This document shows, in pieces, positions 54,366-63,579 of a DNA stretch of 64,000 nucleotides. The position numbers and the translations under genes were made by a program. This stretch comes from JAEXOD01 sp964652025. GTDB lineage: Bacteria > Bacteroidota > Ignavibacteria > Ignavibacteriales > Melioribacteraceae. The stretch spans positions 62,001 through 126,000 of the forward strand of contig CAZYZX010000005.1 of assembly GCA_964652025.1 (NCBI GenBank), read 5' to 3'. The first letter of the stretch is position 1. Each line of letters opens with the position of its first letter. The notes under the pieces were generated by a model. It was not told the origin of the DNA. It saw only the letters and a program-made list of their open reading frames with translations, and ran no database searches.

Positions 54366-56618
54366 ATGAGTGTTTCTAAGGAAGAAGCTTTGCTATACCA
54401 TAGCGAAGGAAGAAAAGGAAAAATTGAAGTTATCCCATCAAAACCGTGTTTTACTTCACGAGATTTGTCATTAGCCTACACTCCTGGAGTAGCAGAACCA
54501 TGCCGAGAGATAGCTAAAAATGACGATGATGTGTTTAAGTATACTGCAAAGGGTAATTTAGTAGCAGTAGTATCTAATGGTACAGCAGTATTGGGGTTGG
54601 GGAATATAGGACCGCACGCCGGCAAACCAGTAATGGAAGGTAAAGGAGTATTATTTAAAAAATTTGCAGATATTGATGTTTTTGATATTGAATTAAAAAC
54701 ATTAGACCCTAAAGAAGTTATACGCGCAGTACAAATGTTAGAGCCTACTTTTGGAGGCATTAACTTAGAAGATATAAAAGCCCCAGAGTGCTTTGAAATT
54801 GAAGAAGAGCTAAAAAAGACGATGAACATTCCGGTCTTTCATGATGACCAGCATGGTACAGCGATAATTTCTTGTGCAGCATTAATTAATGCTTGCGAAA
54901 TAGCAAATAAAAGATTAGAAGATATTAGGATTGTAGTGGTTGGCGCAGGCGCTGCAGGTATTGCATGTAGCAAATTATACGAAGTTGCAGGTGTAAAACA
55001 TGAAAATATTTGTATGTTCGATACAAAAGGATTAATACATAAAGATCGTAAAGACTTGAATAAATATAAAGCAGAATATGCTATAGATAATATTTATAAA
55101 GATTTATCTGAAGCATTAACAGGTGCAGATGTTTTTGTTGGCTTATCTTCTGCTGATTTATTAACGCCAGATATGATAAAGTTAATGGCAAAAGATCCAA
55201 TAATTTTTGCAATGGCAAATCCGGACCCAGAGATTAAATATGACGTTGCAAAAGCAGCAAGAGAAGATGTAATAATGGCAACAGGAAGAAGCGATTATCC
55301 AAATCAAGTAAACAATGTATTAGGATTTCCATTTATTTTTAGAGGTGCTTTGGATGTAAGAGCAACCACTATAAACGAAGAAATGAAAATGGCAGCCGTA
55401 AAAGCATTAGCAAATTTAGCTAAGGAAAAAGTGCCAGAAGTTGTTATAAGTGCATATGGTGGTAAAGATTTTTCGTTTGGGAGGGAGTATATAATTCCAA
55501 AGCCTTTTGACCCAAGAGTTTTATGGAATGTGGCTCCAGCAGTTGCAAAAGCTGCCATTGATAGTGGAGTTGCAAGAGTAAAAATAGAAGATTGGAAAGC
55601 TTATGAAGAGCAACTAAAAGAGAGATTAGGATACAGTCAAGAGATTATTAGGGTAATTACCCACAAAGCAATGAAAAATCCAAAAACTATTGTTTTCCCA
55701 GAAGGTGAAGAAGAAAAGATAATAAGAGCAGCGCACATAATTTTAAGCGAAAATATTGCAAAACCAGTTTTGTTGGGGAATAAAGAAATTATTACCCAAA
55801 AGATGGCAGAACTAAAATATGATGATAAGGAAATAGAAATTAGAGATCCTAGAACTTGCAACAAACGAGAAGACTATGCAGAGGAATTTTTTAAATTAAG
55901 ACAAAGGAAAGGAATTACAAGAAAAGAAGCAGGGCGCTTAATGCAACAAAGAATTTATTACGGCTCCATGATGGTTGCATTAAATGAAGCTGATGCGCTT
56001 GTTGGAGGATTAACAACACACTACCCACAAACTATAAAGCCAGCGCTTCAATGCATTGGTGTTAAAAATGAAGGTGATTTAGTAAGTGGACTATACATTG
56101 TTGTTTTAAAAAGACGCGTGCTATTTTTTGCTGATACAACTGTTAATATTAATCCAAATGCAGAAGAATTAGCCAAAATAGCAATAGAAACAGCAGAAAC
56201 GGTTAAATCTTTTGATATAGAGCCAAAAATTGCTATGCTTTCGTTTAGTAATTTTGGAAGTGTTAACCACCCAGAAAGTATAAAAGTTAGAGATGCATTA
56301 CGTATTGTAAAAGCAAAACGCCCAGATTTAATTATTGATGGCGAGATGCAAGCAGATACTGCTGTTGTACCACAAATTATAGAAGATGAATTCCCATTTA
56401 GCGTTATTAAAGGTGATGCAAACGTTTTGATATTCCCAAATTTAAGTGCGGGTAATATTGCTTACAAATTATTTGAAAGATTAACCGATGCTAAGGTTAT
56501 TGGTCCAATATTAATGGGAATGAAAAAATCGGTTCATGTATTGCAGCGCGGTGCTAGTGTTGATGAAATAGTTAATATTGCCGCTATAGCTGTTGTAGAT
56601 GCATTGAAAAAATCGTAA
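54366..56618 (+). CDS. maeB: malic enzyme fused to phosphotransacetylase-like domain (MaeB)
   Basis: 750 residues. Residues ~1-420 are an NAD(P)-dependent malic enzyme (YTPGVAEPCREIAK, FDDIN-like ECFEIEEELKK...VFHDDQHGTA, the GAGAAGIACSKL dinucleotide fold). Residues ~430-750 are a phosphate acetyl/butyryl-transferase-like domain (TIVFPEGEEEKIIRAA; ADALVGGLTTHYPQ) that is usually regulatory in MaeB. It decarboxylates malate to pyruvate. A GTG at 54357 extends the frame, but AAGGG before ATG 54366 supports the shorter start. It stands alone, followed by a terminator. Confidence 0.95.
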   Translation: MSVSKEEALLYHSEGRKGKIEVIPSKPCFTSRDLSLAYTPGVAEPCREIAKNDDDVFKYTAKGNLVAVVSNGTAVLGLGNIGPHAGKPVMEGKGVLFKKFADIDVFDIELKTLDPKEVIRAVQMLEPTFGGINLEDIKAPECFEIEEELKKTMNIPVFHDDQHGTAIISCAALINACEIANKRLEDIRIVVVGAGAAGIACSKLYEVAGVKHENICMFDTKGLIHKDRKDLNKYKAEYAIDNIYKDLSEALTGADVFVGLSSADLLTPDMIKLMAKDPIIFAMANPDPEIKYDVAKAAREDVIMATGRSDYPNQVNNVLGFPFIFRGALDVRATTINEEMKMAAVKALANLAKEKVPEVVISAYGGKDFSFGREYIIPKPFDPRVLWNVAPAVAKAAIDSGVARVKIEDWKAYEEQLKERLGYSQEIIRVITHKAMKNPKTIVFPEGEEEKIIRAAHIILSENIAKPVLLGNKEIITQKMAELKYDDKEIEIRDPRTCNKREDYAEEFFKLRQRKGITRKEAGRLMQQRIYYGSMMVALNEADALVGGLTTHYPQTIKPALQCIGVKNEGDLVSGLYIVVLKRRVLFFADTTVNINPNAEELAKIAIETAETVKSFDIEPKIAMLSFSNFGSVNHPESIKVRDALRIVKAKRPDLIIDGEMQADTAVVPQIIEDEFPFSVIKGDANVLIFPNLSAGNIAYKLFERLTDAKVIGPILMGMKKSVHVLQRGASVDEIVNIAAIAVVDALKKS

Positions 56619-56640
56619 AATATTTTTTTCTCCTTTTTTA

Positions 56641-56675
56641 CCCGTTGTTAGCTAAAAACTGCAACGGGTTTTTTT
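56641..56675 (+). terminator. terminator after maeB
   Basis: CCCGTTG and CAACGGG arms with an inner TTAGCTAAAAACTG loop, followed by seven T. Confidence 0.9.
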
Positions 56676-56805
56676 ATTTTTTAAAAATTCAAAATCTAAT
56701 AAAGTTCTATTTATGTAAATAAACAGCTTTATTAAATAACTGTTATTTAATTTTTTGTTTGTATATTTATAGTTTAAATAATTTTATATTAGGAATTATA
56801 TTTTA

Positions 56806-57936
56806 ATGAAAAAAATAATGATAATATTTGGGACACGTCCCGAAGCAATTAAATTAGCTCCAGTTATTGATGTACTTAAAAAAGAAAAAGAGATTGAAAC
56901 AATAGTATGTTCTACAGGTCAACATAGGGAAATGCTAAAGCAAGTTTTAGATATATTTAATATTACAATAGATTACGATTTGGATTTAATGAAAGCCAAC
57001 CAAGATTTATTTGATATCTCAATAAATTCTTTACAAAAATTAAAAGAAGTGCTAACAACGCATAAACCAGATATTTTAATGGTACAGGGGGATACAACAA
57101 CAGCGTTTATTTCTGCATTAGCTGCATTTTATTTAAAGGTAAAAGTGGCACATGTAGAAGCGGGTTTACGTAGTTATAATATTTATAGTCCCTTTCCAGA
57201 AGAAGCTAACAGAAGGTTTATATCTGTAATAAGCAATTATAATTTTGCCCCTACAGATGATGCTAAGGAAAATTTAATTAAAGAAGGTTTCCCCCAAAAT
57301 TCTATTTATGTAACGGGTAACACAGTAATAGATGCATTATATATGGTAAAAGATAAATTAATGGATAAAGATGTAAGCAAAAGAACGGAAGAGGAAATAA
57401 ATAACTCTACTGGAGAAAATATTTTTACTAAGCCATATATTTTAATAACAATGCACCGGAGGGAAAAATTTGGGAAAGAATTTAGAAATGTACTTAATAC
57501 TATAAAAGAAATTGCGTTAAAAAGACCAGAATATAATTTTATTTATCCTGTTCACTTAAACCCAAATGTACAGCAACCAGTAAAAGAAATTTTAAATGGA
57601 GTTGAAAATATTAAATTAATTGCACCACAGGATTATTTTAAGTTTATATACTTAATGAGTAAATGCTTTTTTATAATGACTGATAGTGGTGGAGTTCAAG
57701 AAGAGTGTTTTGTTTTTGAAAAGCCCGTTTTGGTATTAAGGGATGTTACAGAACGTAACGAGGCTATAAAGGCTGGTTATGCATTTTTAGTTGGTAGTAA
57801 TAATAAGCTTATTACCCAAAAGTTTTTTGAAATTGAGGCAAATTTAAATAATGGTTACAATTATTTTAATTGCGAAAACCCATTTGGTAATGGTAAATCA
57901 TCAGATTTAATTAAAGAGATATTAATAAATAATTAA
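56806..57936 (+). CDS. wecB: UDP-N-acetylglucosamine 2-epimerase (non-hydrolysing)
   Basis: 376 residues. IFGTRPEAIKLAPVID, GQHREMLKQVLDIF, VEAGLRSYN, PEEANRRFIS and TDSGGVQEECF are the WecB family motifs. It converts UDP-GlcNAc to UDP-ManNAc for surface glycan synthesis. First gene of a same-strand cluster running to the window end; five bases separate it from the next glycosyltransferase. Confidence 0.95.
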   Translation: MKKIMIIFGTRPEAIKLAPVIDVLKKEKEIETIVCSTGQHREMLKQVLDIFNITIDYDLDLMKANQDLFDISINSLQKLKEVLTTHKPDILMVQGDTTTAFISALAAFYLKVKVAHVEAGLRSYNIYSPFPEEANRRFISVISNYNFAPTDDAKENLIKEGFPQNSIYVTGNTVIDALYMVKDKLMDKDVSKRTEEEINNSTGENIFTKPYILITMHRREKFGKEFRNVLNTIKEIALKRPEYNFIYPVHLNPNVQQPVKEILNGVENIKLIAPQDYFKFIYLMSKCFFIMTDSGGVQEECFVFEKPVLVLRDVTERNEAIKAGYAFLVGSNNKLITQKFFEIEANLNNGYNYFNCENPFGNGKSSDLIKEILINN

Positions 57937-57941
57937 CCAAA

Positions 57942-59072
57942 ATGCTAAAAGATAGAGTAATTATTGTTTTTGGTGATGATTGGGGACGTTACCCTAGTAC
58001 TATTCAACATATAATGAAGGAATTAATTAAATATAATAAACTTATTTGGATAGGTTCACTTGGGTTAAGAAAGCCAAAATTTAGTTTTTTAGACCTAAAA
58101 CGTATTTTTGAAAAACTAAAAAATATGTTTATAAAAAAGGAAGTAGTTAAAAAAGATGAAAATATTACGATATTACATCCTTTTATATTTCCTTTTCATA
58201 ATATAAAAGTTGTTAGGTTAATAAATAAAACAAATTTAGTAAAAAAAATTAAAAAGGCTGTTGAAACTTATAATAATAAGGAAAAGCCTATATTAATAAC
58301 TTCTCAACCAATTGTTGCAGATGTGGTTAAGGGATTAGATTTATCTTCTTCGCATTATTTTTGTTTAGATGATTACTCCAAATTTGAAGGAGCTTATAAA
58401 ATTATAACTGAATTAGAGAAAGACCTTTTACAAGTTGTAGATACCTGTTTTGCAGTTTCTGATAGTTTAGTTAAAACAAGAGTACCTAAATCTGGTAATA
58501 ATTACTTTTTACCACAAGGTGTAAATGTTAACCATTTTAATTACGTTAAGCGAGAAATTAATAAAAAACCTGTAATTGGCTTTTTTGGGTTATTAAGTGA
58601 GTGGGTGGATTTAGAATTAATAGTAAAAAGTGCAAAGACTTATCCAGAGTATAATTTTTTAATAATTGGCAGAAATTCGGTTGATGTTAGCATATTAAAT
58701 GGTATTGCAAACTTAGAATATAAAGGGGAAGTGCCATACGATAAGTTGCCAATTGTAGCATCTTTATTTGATGTGGGGATAATTCCATTTATTGTTAATG
58801 ATTTAACAGTTGTTTGTAATCCATTAAAACTATTAGAATATTTTTCCTTAGGCATTCCCGTTGTATCTACAAATTTGCCAGAAGTAGCAAAATTTGGAGA
58901 GCCCGTTTATATTGCAAAAAACAATGATGAATTTATAAAATTAATTAAAACAGCGGTAGATAATTACAGTTTATCTAATAATGAAATTAGACGCCAAGTT
59001 GCAGAAAGATACTCTTGGCAAGCTATTGCAAATAATATAAGTGATATTATTACAAAAATAGAAAAAAGATGA
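57942..59072 (+). CDS. GT-B fold glycosyltransferase (GT4-like)
   Basis: 376 residues. C-terminal nucleotide-sugar domain with VIGFFGLLSEWVDLELI, YKGEVPYDKLPIVASLFDVGIIPF and NPLKLLEYFSLGIPVVST (the E-x7-E-like acceptor loop region). Donor and acceptor sugars cannot be assigned. Stop overlaps the next gene by ATGA. Confidence 0.85.
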   Translation: MLKDRVIIVFGDDWGRYPSTIQHIMKELIKYNKLIWIGSLGLRKPKFSFLDLKRIFEKLKNMFIKKEVVKKDENITILHPFIFPFHNIKVVRLINKTNLVKKIKKAVETYNNKEKPILITSQPIVADVVKGLDLSSSHYFCLDDYSKFEGAYKIITELEKDLLQVVDTCFAVSDSLVKTRVPKSGNNYFLPQGVNVNHFNYVKREINKKPVIGFFGLLSEWVDLELIVKSAKTYPEYNFLIIGRNSVDVSILNGIANLEYKGEVPYDKLPIVASLFDVGIIPFIVNDLTVVCNPLKLLEYFSLGIPVVSTNLPEVAKFGEPVYIAKNNDEFIKLIKTAVDNYSLSNNEIRRQVAERYSWQAIANNISDIITKIEKR

Positions 59073-60232
59073 ATGATATATTAGTTATTATATTTTTTAT
59101 ATTGCTTTTTATACCGGTAAATAGTTTTGTGCTCTATCCTTTGGTAATTTTTGTAATTTCTAGATTTTTTAAGGAGAATAAATCTACAAATGAATTTATG
59201 CCAAAGGTATCTATTTTAATTGCTGCATATAACGAAGAAAAGGTAATTGAAGAAAGGTTAAAAAACATAAGAAATTTGAAATATGATTTTTCAAAATTAG
59301 AAGTACTAATAGGAAGTGACTGCAGCAGCGATAGAACAAACGAAATTTTGTTAGATAAGCAGAAGGAGTATAGTTGGTTAAAAATATTTTTGTTTGATAA
59401 ACGAAGAGGAAAAGCATCTGTTATTAATGATTTAATAAAACTTGCAAAAAATGATATAGTTGTTTTTAGTGATGCAAACACAGAGTTTAAACCAGAGGCG
59501 TTAAAAAATTTGGTTTATAGCTTTAAGGATGAAAAAATTGGTGGTGTGTGTGGAAAGTTAGTTTTAACAGATGATGAAGTTGAAAAAAACGAAAGTGTAG
59601 AAGAAAAGAAATATTGGATATATGAGACAATAATAAAAGAAAGTGAAAGTAGGTTAGGGTTACTTTTTGCTGCTAATGGTGGAATATTTGCTATACGCAA
59701 AAATTTATTTATAGATATACCAATAGAAAAAGCTGTTACAGATGATTTGTTTATCTCTTTAACAGTAATAGGCAAAGGTTATAAATTTGTATACGCAAAA
59801 GATGCTATTGCTGTGGAATCTGTGGGGAAAGATGTTGCAACTGAATTTAAGCGAAAAGTAAGATTTTCTGCAACAAACTTTCAAACAATGACAATTTGTT
59901 TAACGGATATTATAAAGCGTGGAATTTTAATTACTTATGCATTTTTTTCTCATAAAATTAGCAGATGGTTTTTACCATTTAATATGATATTAATTTACTT
60001 ATTAAATATATTTATATTTGGTTATAATACTTTTGTAAATATCACTTTTTATTTACAAAGTTTATTTTATTTGTTTGCGTTATTAGGGTATATAAGTAGT
60101 AAAATAAGATTTAAGTTCTTTTTATTTTCACTGCCCTATTTTTTTGTAGTTGCAAATATTGCAGTATTAAAAGGATTTTTTAAATATTTAAATAAAAAAC
60201 ACTCTGTAATATGGGAAACAACCAAAAGATAG
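59069..60232 (+). CDS. membrane GT2 glycosyltransferase
   Basis: 387 residues. An N-terminal TM helix, GT2 catalytic domain (SILIAAYNEEKVIEERL, GSDCSSDRTNEI, FSDANTEF, AANGGIFAIRK, TDDLFISLTVIGKG) and three to four C-terminal TM helices. It resembles membrane-embedded processive or lipid-linked GT2 enzymes. Overlaps the next gene by 22 bases. Confidence 0.88.
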   Translation: MNDILVIIFFILLFIPVNSFVLYPLVIFVISRFFKENKSTNEFMPKVSILIAAYNEEKVIEERLKNIRNLKYDFSKLEVLIGSDCSSDRTNEILLDKQKEYSWLKIFLFDKRRGKASVINDLIKLAKNDIVVFSDANTEFKPEALKNLVYSFKDEKIGGVCGKLVLTDDEVEKNESVEEKKYWIYETIIKESESRLGLLFAANGGIFAIRKNLFIDIPIEKAVTDDLFISLTVIGKGYKFVYAKDAIAVESVGKDVATEFKRKVRFSATNFQTMTICLTDIIKRGILITYAFFSHKISRWFLPFNMILIYLLNIFIFGYNTFVNITFYLQSLFYLFALLGYISSKIRFKFFLFSLPYFFVVANIAVLKGFFKYLNKKHSVIWETTKR

Positions 60233-61416
60233 ATAAATATGATTTTATAGTTATTGGTGCCGGAATAGTTGGTTTAGCAACTGCTTTAACACTAACGCAG
60301 CAATTTAAGAATTGTAAAGTTTTGGTTATAGAAAAGGAAAATGATGTTGCAAAGCACCAAACGGGTAATAATAGTGGTGTAATACACTCTGGAATATACT
60401 ACAAACCAGGTAGTTTAAAGGCTATAAATTGTGTGGAAGGTTATAATTTGCTTTTAGATTTTTGTAATAATAATAACGTTAAATATGATATTTGTGGTAA
60501 ATTAATTATTGCAACTAATAAAGCAGAGGAAGAAAAATTACAAGAGTTATTTAATAGAGGCAAAGAAAATGGTCTAAAAGGGTTAAAGGTTTTAAGCTCC
60601 ACTGAAATTAAAACATATGAACCTTATGCAAAGGGTAGCATGGGTGTATTAGTTCCTGCAACTGGTATAGTAGATTTTAAAGAAGTGGCAGAAGCTTATA
60701 AAACGGTTTTTATGAATAATGATGGTAAAATATTATTTAATAATAAAGTACTTAATATTATAAAAAATAATGATACAGTTAAAGTGGAAACGGATAAAGG
60801 TGTTTATGAATGCACACAAGTTATTACGTGTGCAGGACTTTACAGTGATGAAATTGCTATGATGACAGAAAAGGAAATTAATTTTAGAATTATACCATTT
60901 AGAGGGGAATATTATAAACTTAGTGAAGAAGTTAGTAAAAAGGTAAAGAACTTAATCTATCCTGTGCCAGATCCAAATTTTCCATTTTTAGGTGTGCACT
61001 TTACTAGAAAGTTAAATGGTGAGTGCGAAGCTGGACCAAATGCGGTTTTAGCCTTTAAAAAAGAAGGCTATAAAAAAACGGACTTTAGTTTTAAAGATAC
61101 TTTTAATATTTTTGCATGGAAAGGTTTTAGGAAAGTTATTAAAAAGTATTTAGTAACAGGTTTAGCAGAATATTATAGGTCGTTAAATAAGAGCGCATTT
61201 ACAAAGGCATTACAAAAACTTATGCCAGAAGTAAAAAAATCGGATTTGGTAGTTGGAGGAAGTGGAGTTCGTGCGCAAGCATGTTTAAAGAGTGGTAAAC
61301 TTTTAGATGATTTTTATTTTATTAAATCACCCGGTGTTTTGCATGTTTGTAACGCACCTTCTCCTGCTGCTACTGCTTCTTTATCTATTGCTAAGCATAT
61401 TATTAATAATTTATAA
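60211..61416 (+). CDS. lhgO: L-2-hydroxyglutarate oxidase (LhgO)-like flavoprotein
   Basis: 401 residues, DAO-type FAD protein. VIGAGIVGLATAL dinucleotide motif, GNNSGVIHSGIYYKPGSLKA (LhgO signature), VITCAGLYSDEIA, and C-terminal VGGSGVRAQA with a HVCNAPSPAATASLSIA tail. It oxidises L-2-hydroxyglutarate to 2-oxoglutarate in known members. Its tight packing (22-base overlap) within a polysaccharide cluster is unexplained; a dehydrogenation in sugar or carrier modification is possible but not shown. Confidence 0.88.
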   Translation: MGNNQKIDKYDFIVIGAGIVGLATALTLTQQFKNCKVLVIEKENDVAKHQTGNNSGVIHSGIYYKPGSLKAINCVEGYNLLLDFCNNNNVKYDICGKLIIATNKAEEEKLQELFNRGKENGLKGLKVLSSTEIKTYEPYAKGSMGVLVPATGIVDFKEVAEAYKTVFMNNDGKILFNNKVLNIIKNNDTVKVETDKGVYECTQVITCAGLYSDEIAMMTEKEINFRIIPFRGEYYKLSEEVSKKVKNLIYPVPDPNFPFLGVHFTRKLNGECEAGPNAVLAFKKEGYKKTDFSFKDTFNIFAWKGFRKVIKKYLVTGLAEYYRSLNKSAFTKALQKLMPEVKKSDLVVGGSGVRAQACLKSGKLLDDFYFIKSPGVLHVCNAPSPAATASLSIAKHIINNL

Positions 61417-61434
61417 ATTATTAAAGGAATTAAA

Positions 61435-62838
61435 TTGAACAAGAAATTAGAAAAAGCTTTATTGATTTTGGTTGATTTTTTAGCAATAAATTTAACTTTA
61501 TTGCTTTTTCTATCTTACAGATCAAATAACTCGGTTTGGTTTTTATTATCAAATTTCGAGTTTATATTTTTATCTTTAACAGTATATGTTTATTGGTTTA
61601 TTTTATTCTTTTTTATTGGAATGTACCAGTCTTGGTTTGCCACTTCAAGGTTAGATGAATTATCAAAATTATTTAAAGTTACGTTAATTGGTATTTTTAT
61701 ACTTTTCTTTTTAATCTTATATGATGATTTTGTTAATAATATTTCCTCATCTAACAGGTTTTTAATCTTTATTTATTGGGGAATTTTATTATTTTTTACT
61801 GGTAGTGGAAGGCTATTTGTAAGAAGTTTTCAACGTCGATTACTTATAAATGGTGTTGGTAGAAAAAATGCCATTTTTGTAGGTTTTAACGATAAAGCGC
61901 ACGACGTTCATAAAGTAATTAATAACCATAAAGCATTGGGTTTAGATATAATTGGTTATATTGCTGTTTACCCAGAAAACTTGGGGAAAGAATTTGAAGG
62001 TGCAAAAGTATTAGGAACAATAGAAGATTTTACGGATATTGTTAAAAAATATAATGTAAAAGAAGCTATTATCTGTTTAGATAAAAGGATGGAAGAAGTA
62101 GTAATAGATTTATTAAACAAAAGTATGGAAACGGGAGTTAATTTAAAGATTGTACCCGATTTATACGAAATAATTAGCGGTCAAGCAAGAACAGCACAAA
62201 TTTATGGATTCCCACTTATTAATATTATGCCACAGTTGATGCCGGAGTGGGAAATGAAAATGAAAAGGTTAATAGATTATACTTTTGCAATATTAATACT
62301 AATATTAACACTACCAATAACAATTTTAACTGCAATAGCAATTAAATTGGAAAGCAAAGGTCCTATTTTTTATAAACAACTACGCTCAGGTTTAAATGGA
62401 GCTCCATTTTATGTTTATAAATTTAGGAGTATGGTTCAAGATGCAGAAAAACTAACCGGTCCAGTATGGTCTTCTAAAGATGACCCAAGAATTACAAAAG
62501 TTGGTAGATTTATAAGAAAAGTTAGAATTGATGAAATACCACAGGTAATAAATATATTACGTGGGGAAATGTCATTAGTTGGTCCAAGGCCAGAGCGCCC
62601 ATATTTTGTTGAACAACTATCTAAAGAAATTCCGTTATATAAAAGAAGATTAACAGTAAGACCGGGATTAACGGGCTGGGCTCAAGTAAAGCATAAATAT
62701 GATGAATCTATTGATGATGTGAAGATGAAATTAAAATATGACCTGTTTTACATTGAGAATATGTCCTTAAGAATGGATTTAAAGATAATTTTTAGAACTG
62801 TTTTTGTAGTACTTTTTGGAAAAGGTCACTTTGATTAG
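61435..62838 (+). CDS. polyprenyl glycosylphosphotransferase (WbaP/WcaJ type)
   Basis: 467 residues. Four to five N-terminal TM helices, a Rossmann-like middle (NAIFVGFNDKAHDV...), and the bacterial sugar-transferase domain (KRLIDYTFAI, YKQLRSGLNGAPFYVYKFRSM, KVGRFIRKVRIDEIPQ, GEMSLVGPRPERP, RPGLTGWAQV). It loads the first sugar-phosphate on undecaprenyl phosphate, starting repeat-unit synthesis. The start is TTG with AAGGA seven bases upstream; the next in-frame ATG would remove the first helices. Confidence 0.92.
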   Translation: MNKKLEKALLILVDFLAINLTLLLFLSYRSNNSVWFLLSNFEFIFLSLTVYVYWFILFFFIGMYQSWFATSRLDELSKLFKVTLIGIFILFFLILYDDFVNNISSSNRFLIFIYWGILLFFTGSGRLFVRSFQRRLLINGVGRKNAIFVGFNDKAHDVHKVINNHKALGLDIIGYIAVYPENLGKEFEGAKVLGTIEDFTDIVKKYNVKEAIICLDKRMEEVVIDLLNKSMETGVNLKIVPDLYEIISGQARTAQIYGFPLINIMPQLMPEWEMKMKRLIDYTFAILILILTLPITILTAIAIKLESKGPIFYKQLRSGLNGAPFYVYKFRSMVQDAEKLTGPVWSSKDDPRITKVGRFIRKVRIDEIPQVINILRGEMSLVGPRPERPYFVEQLSKEIPLYKRRLTVRPGLTGWAQVKHKYDESIDDVKMKLKYDLFYIENMSLRMDLKIIFRTVFVVLFGKGHFD

Positions 62839-62855
62839 ACTATGAGGAAATAAAA

Positions 62856-63575
62856 ATGGATAGATCCTTAATAATAATTCCAACCTATAACGAGTTGGAT
62901 AACATTAAAACATTACTACATGATTTATTGGAATTATACCCAAATGCAAATATATTGATAGTAGATGACAACTCTCCCGATGGAACCGGAGAATACGTTT
63001 TGCAAAAAGGAATGCAAGATAAACGTATAAAAGTATTACAAAGGGAAGGAAAAATGGGACTTGGAACAGCGTATGTTGCTGGCTTTAAATATATGCTTAA
63101 AAATGGTTACGATAATGCTATACAAATGGATGCTGATTACTCCCACGATCCAAAGGATATTGCGCGATTTATGAAGCGATTAAATGAAGCTGATGTTGTT
63201 ATTGGAAGCAGATATGTAACGGGTGTAAATGTTGTAAACTGGCCCATGAGTAGGCTGCTTTTAAGTTATTTTGCAAATATGTATAGTAGAATTGTTACAG
63301 GATTACCTATAAAAGATGGTACAGGTGGATTTAAAGTATTTAAGCGCAAGGTATTAGAGTCTATTGATTTAGATAAAATTAAATCTAATGGTTATTCATT
63401 TCAAATAGAAATGAACTTTAAAGCATGGAAAAATGGATTTAAAATTGTTGAAGAACCAATAGTTTTTACAGATAGAGTTCAAGGTAAATCTAAAATGAAC
63501 AAAAAAATTGTTTTAGAAGCTGTATTTATGGTTTGGAAACTACGATTTTTAAGTATGTTTGGTCTGCTTCGGTAA
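62856..63575 (+). CDS. DPM1-like polyprenol monophosphomannose synthase, GT2
   Basis: 239 residues. Soluble GT2 of the dolichyl-phosphate mannose synthase type: SLIIIPTYNELDNIKTLL, VDDNSPDGTGEYV, MGLGTAYVAGFK, QMDADYSHDPKDI, GSRYV and RVQGKSKMNKKIV. It moves a hexose onto a polyprenyl phosphate carrier. Same operon as the priming transferase; five bases before the next gene. Confidence 0.9.
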   Translation: MDRSLIIIPTYNELDNIKTLLHDLLELYPNANILIVDDNSPDGTGEYVLQKGMQDKRIKVLQREGKMGLGTAYVAGFKYMLKNGYDNAIQMDADYSHDPKDIARFMKRLNEADVVIGSRYVTGVNVVNWPMSRLLLSYFANMYSRIVTGLPIKDGTGGFKVFKRKVLESIDLDKIKSNGYSFQIEMNFKAWKNGFKIVEEPIVFTDRVQGKSKMNKKIVLEAVFMVWKLRFLSMFGLLR

Positions 63576-63579
63576 TAAA

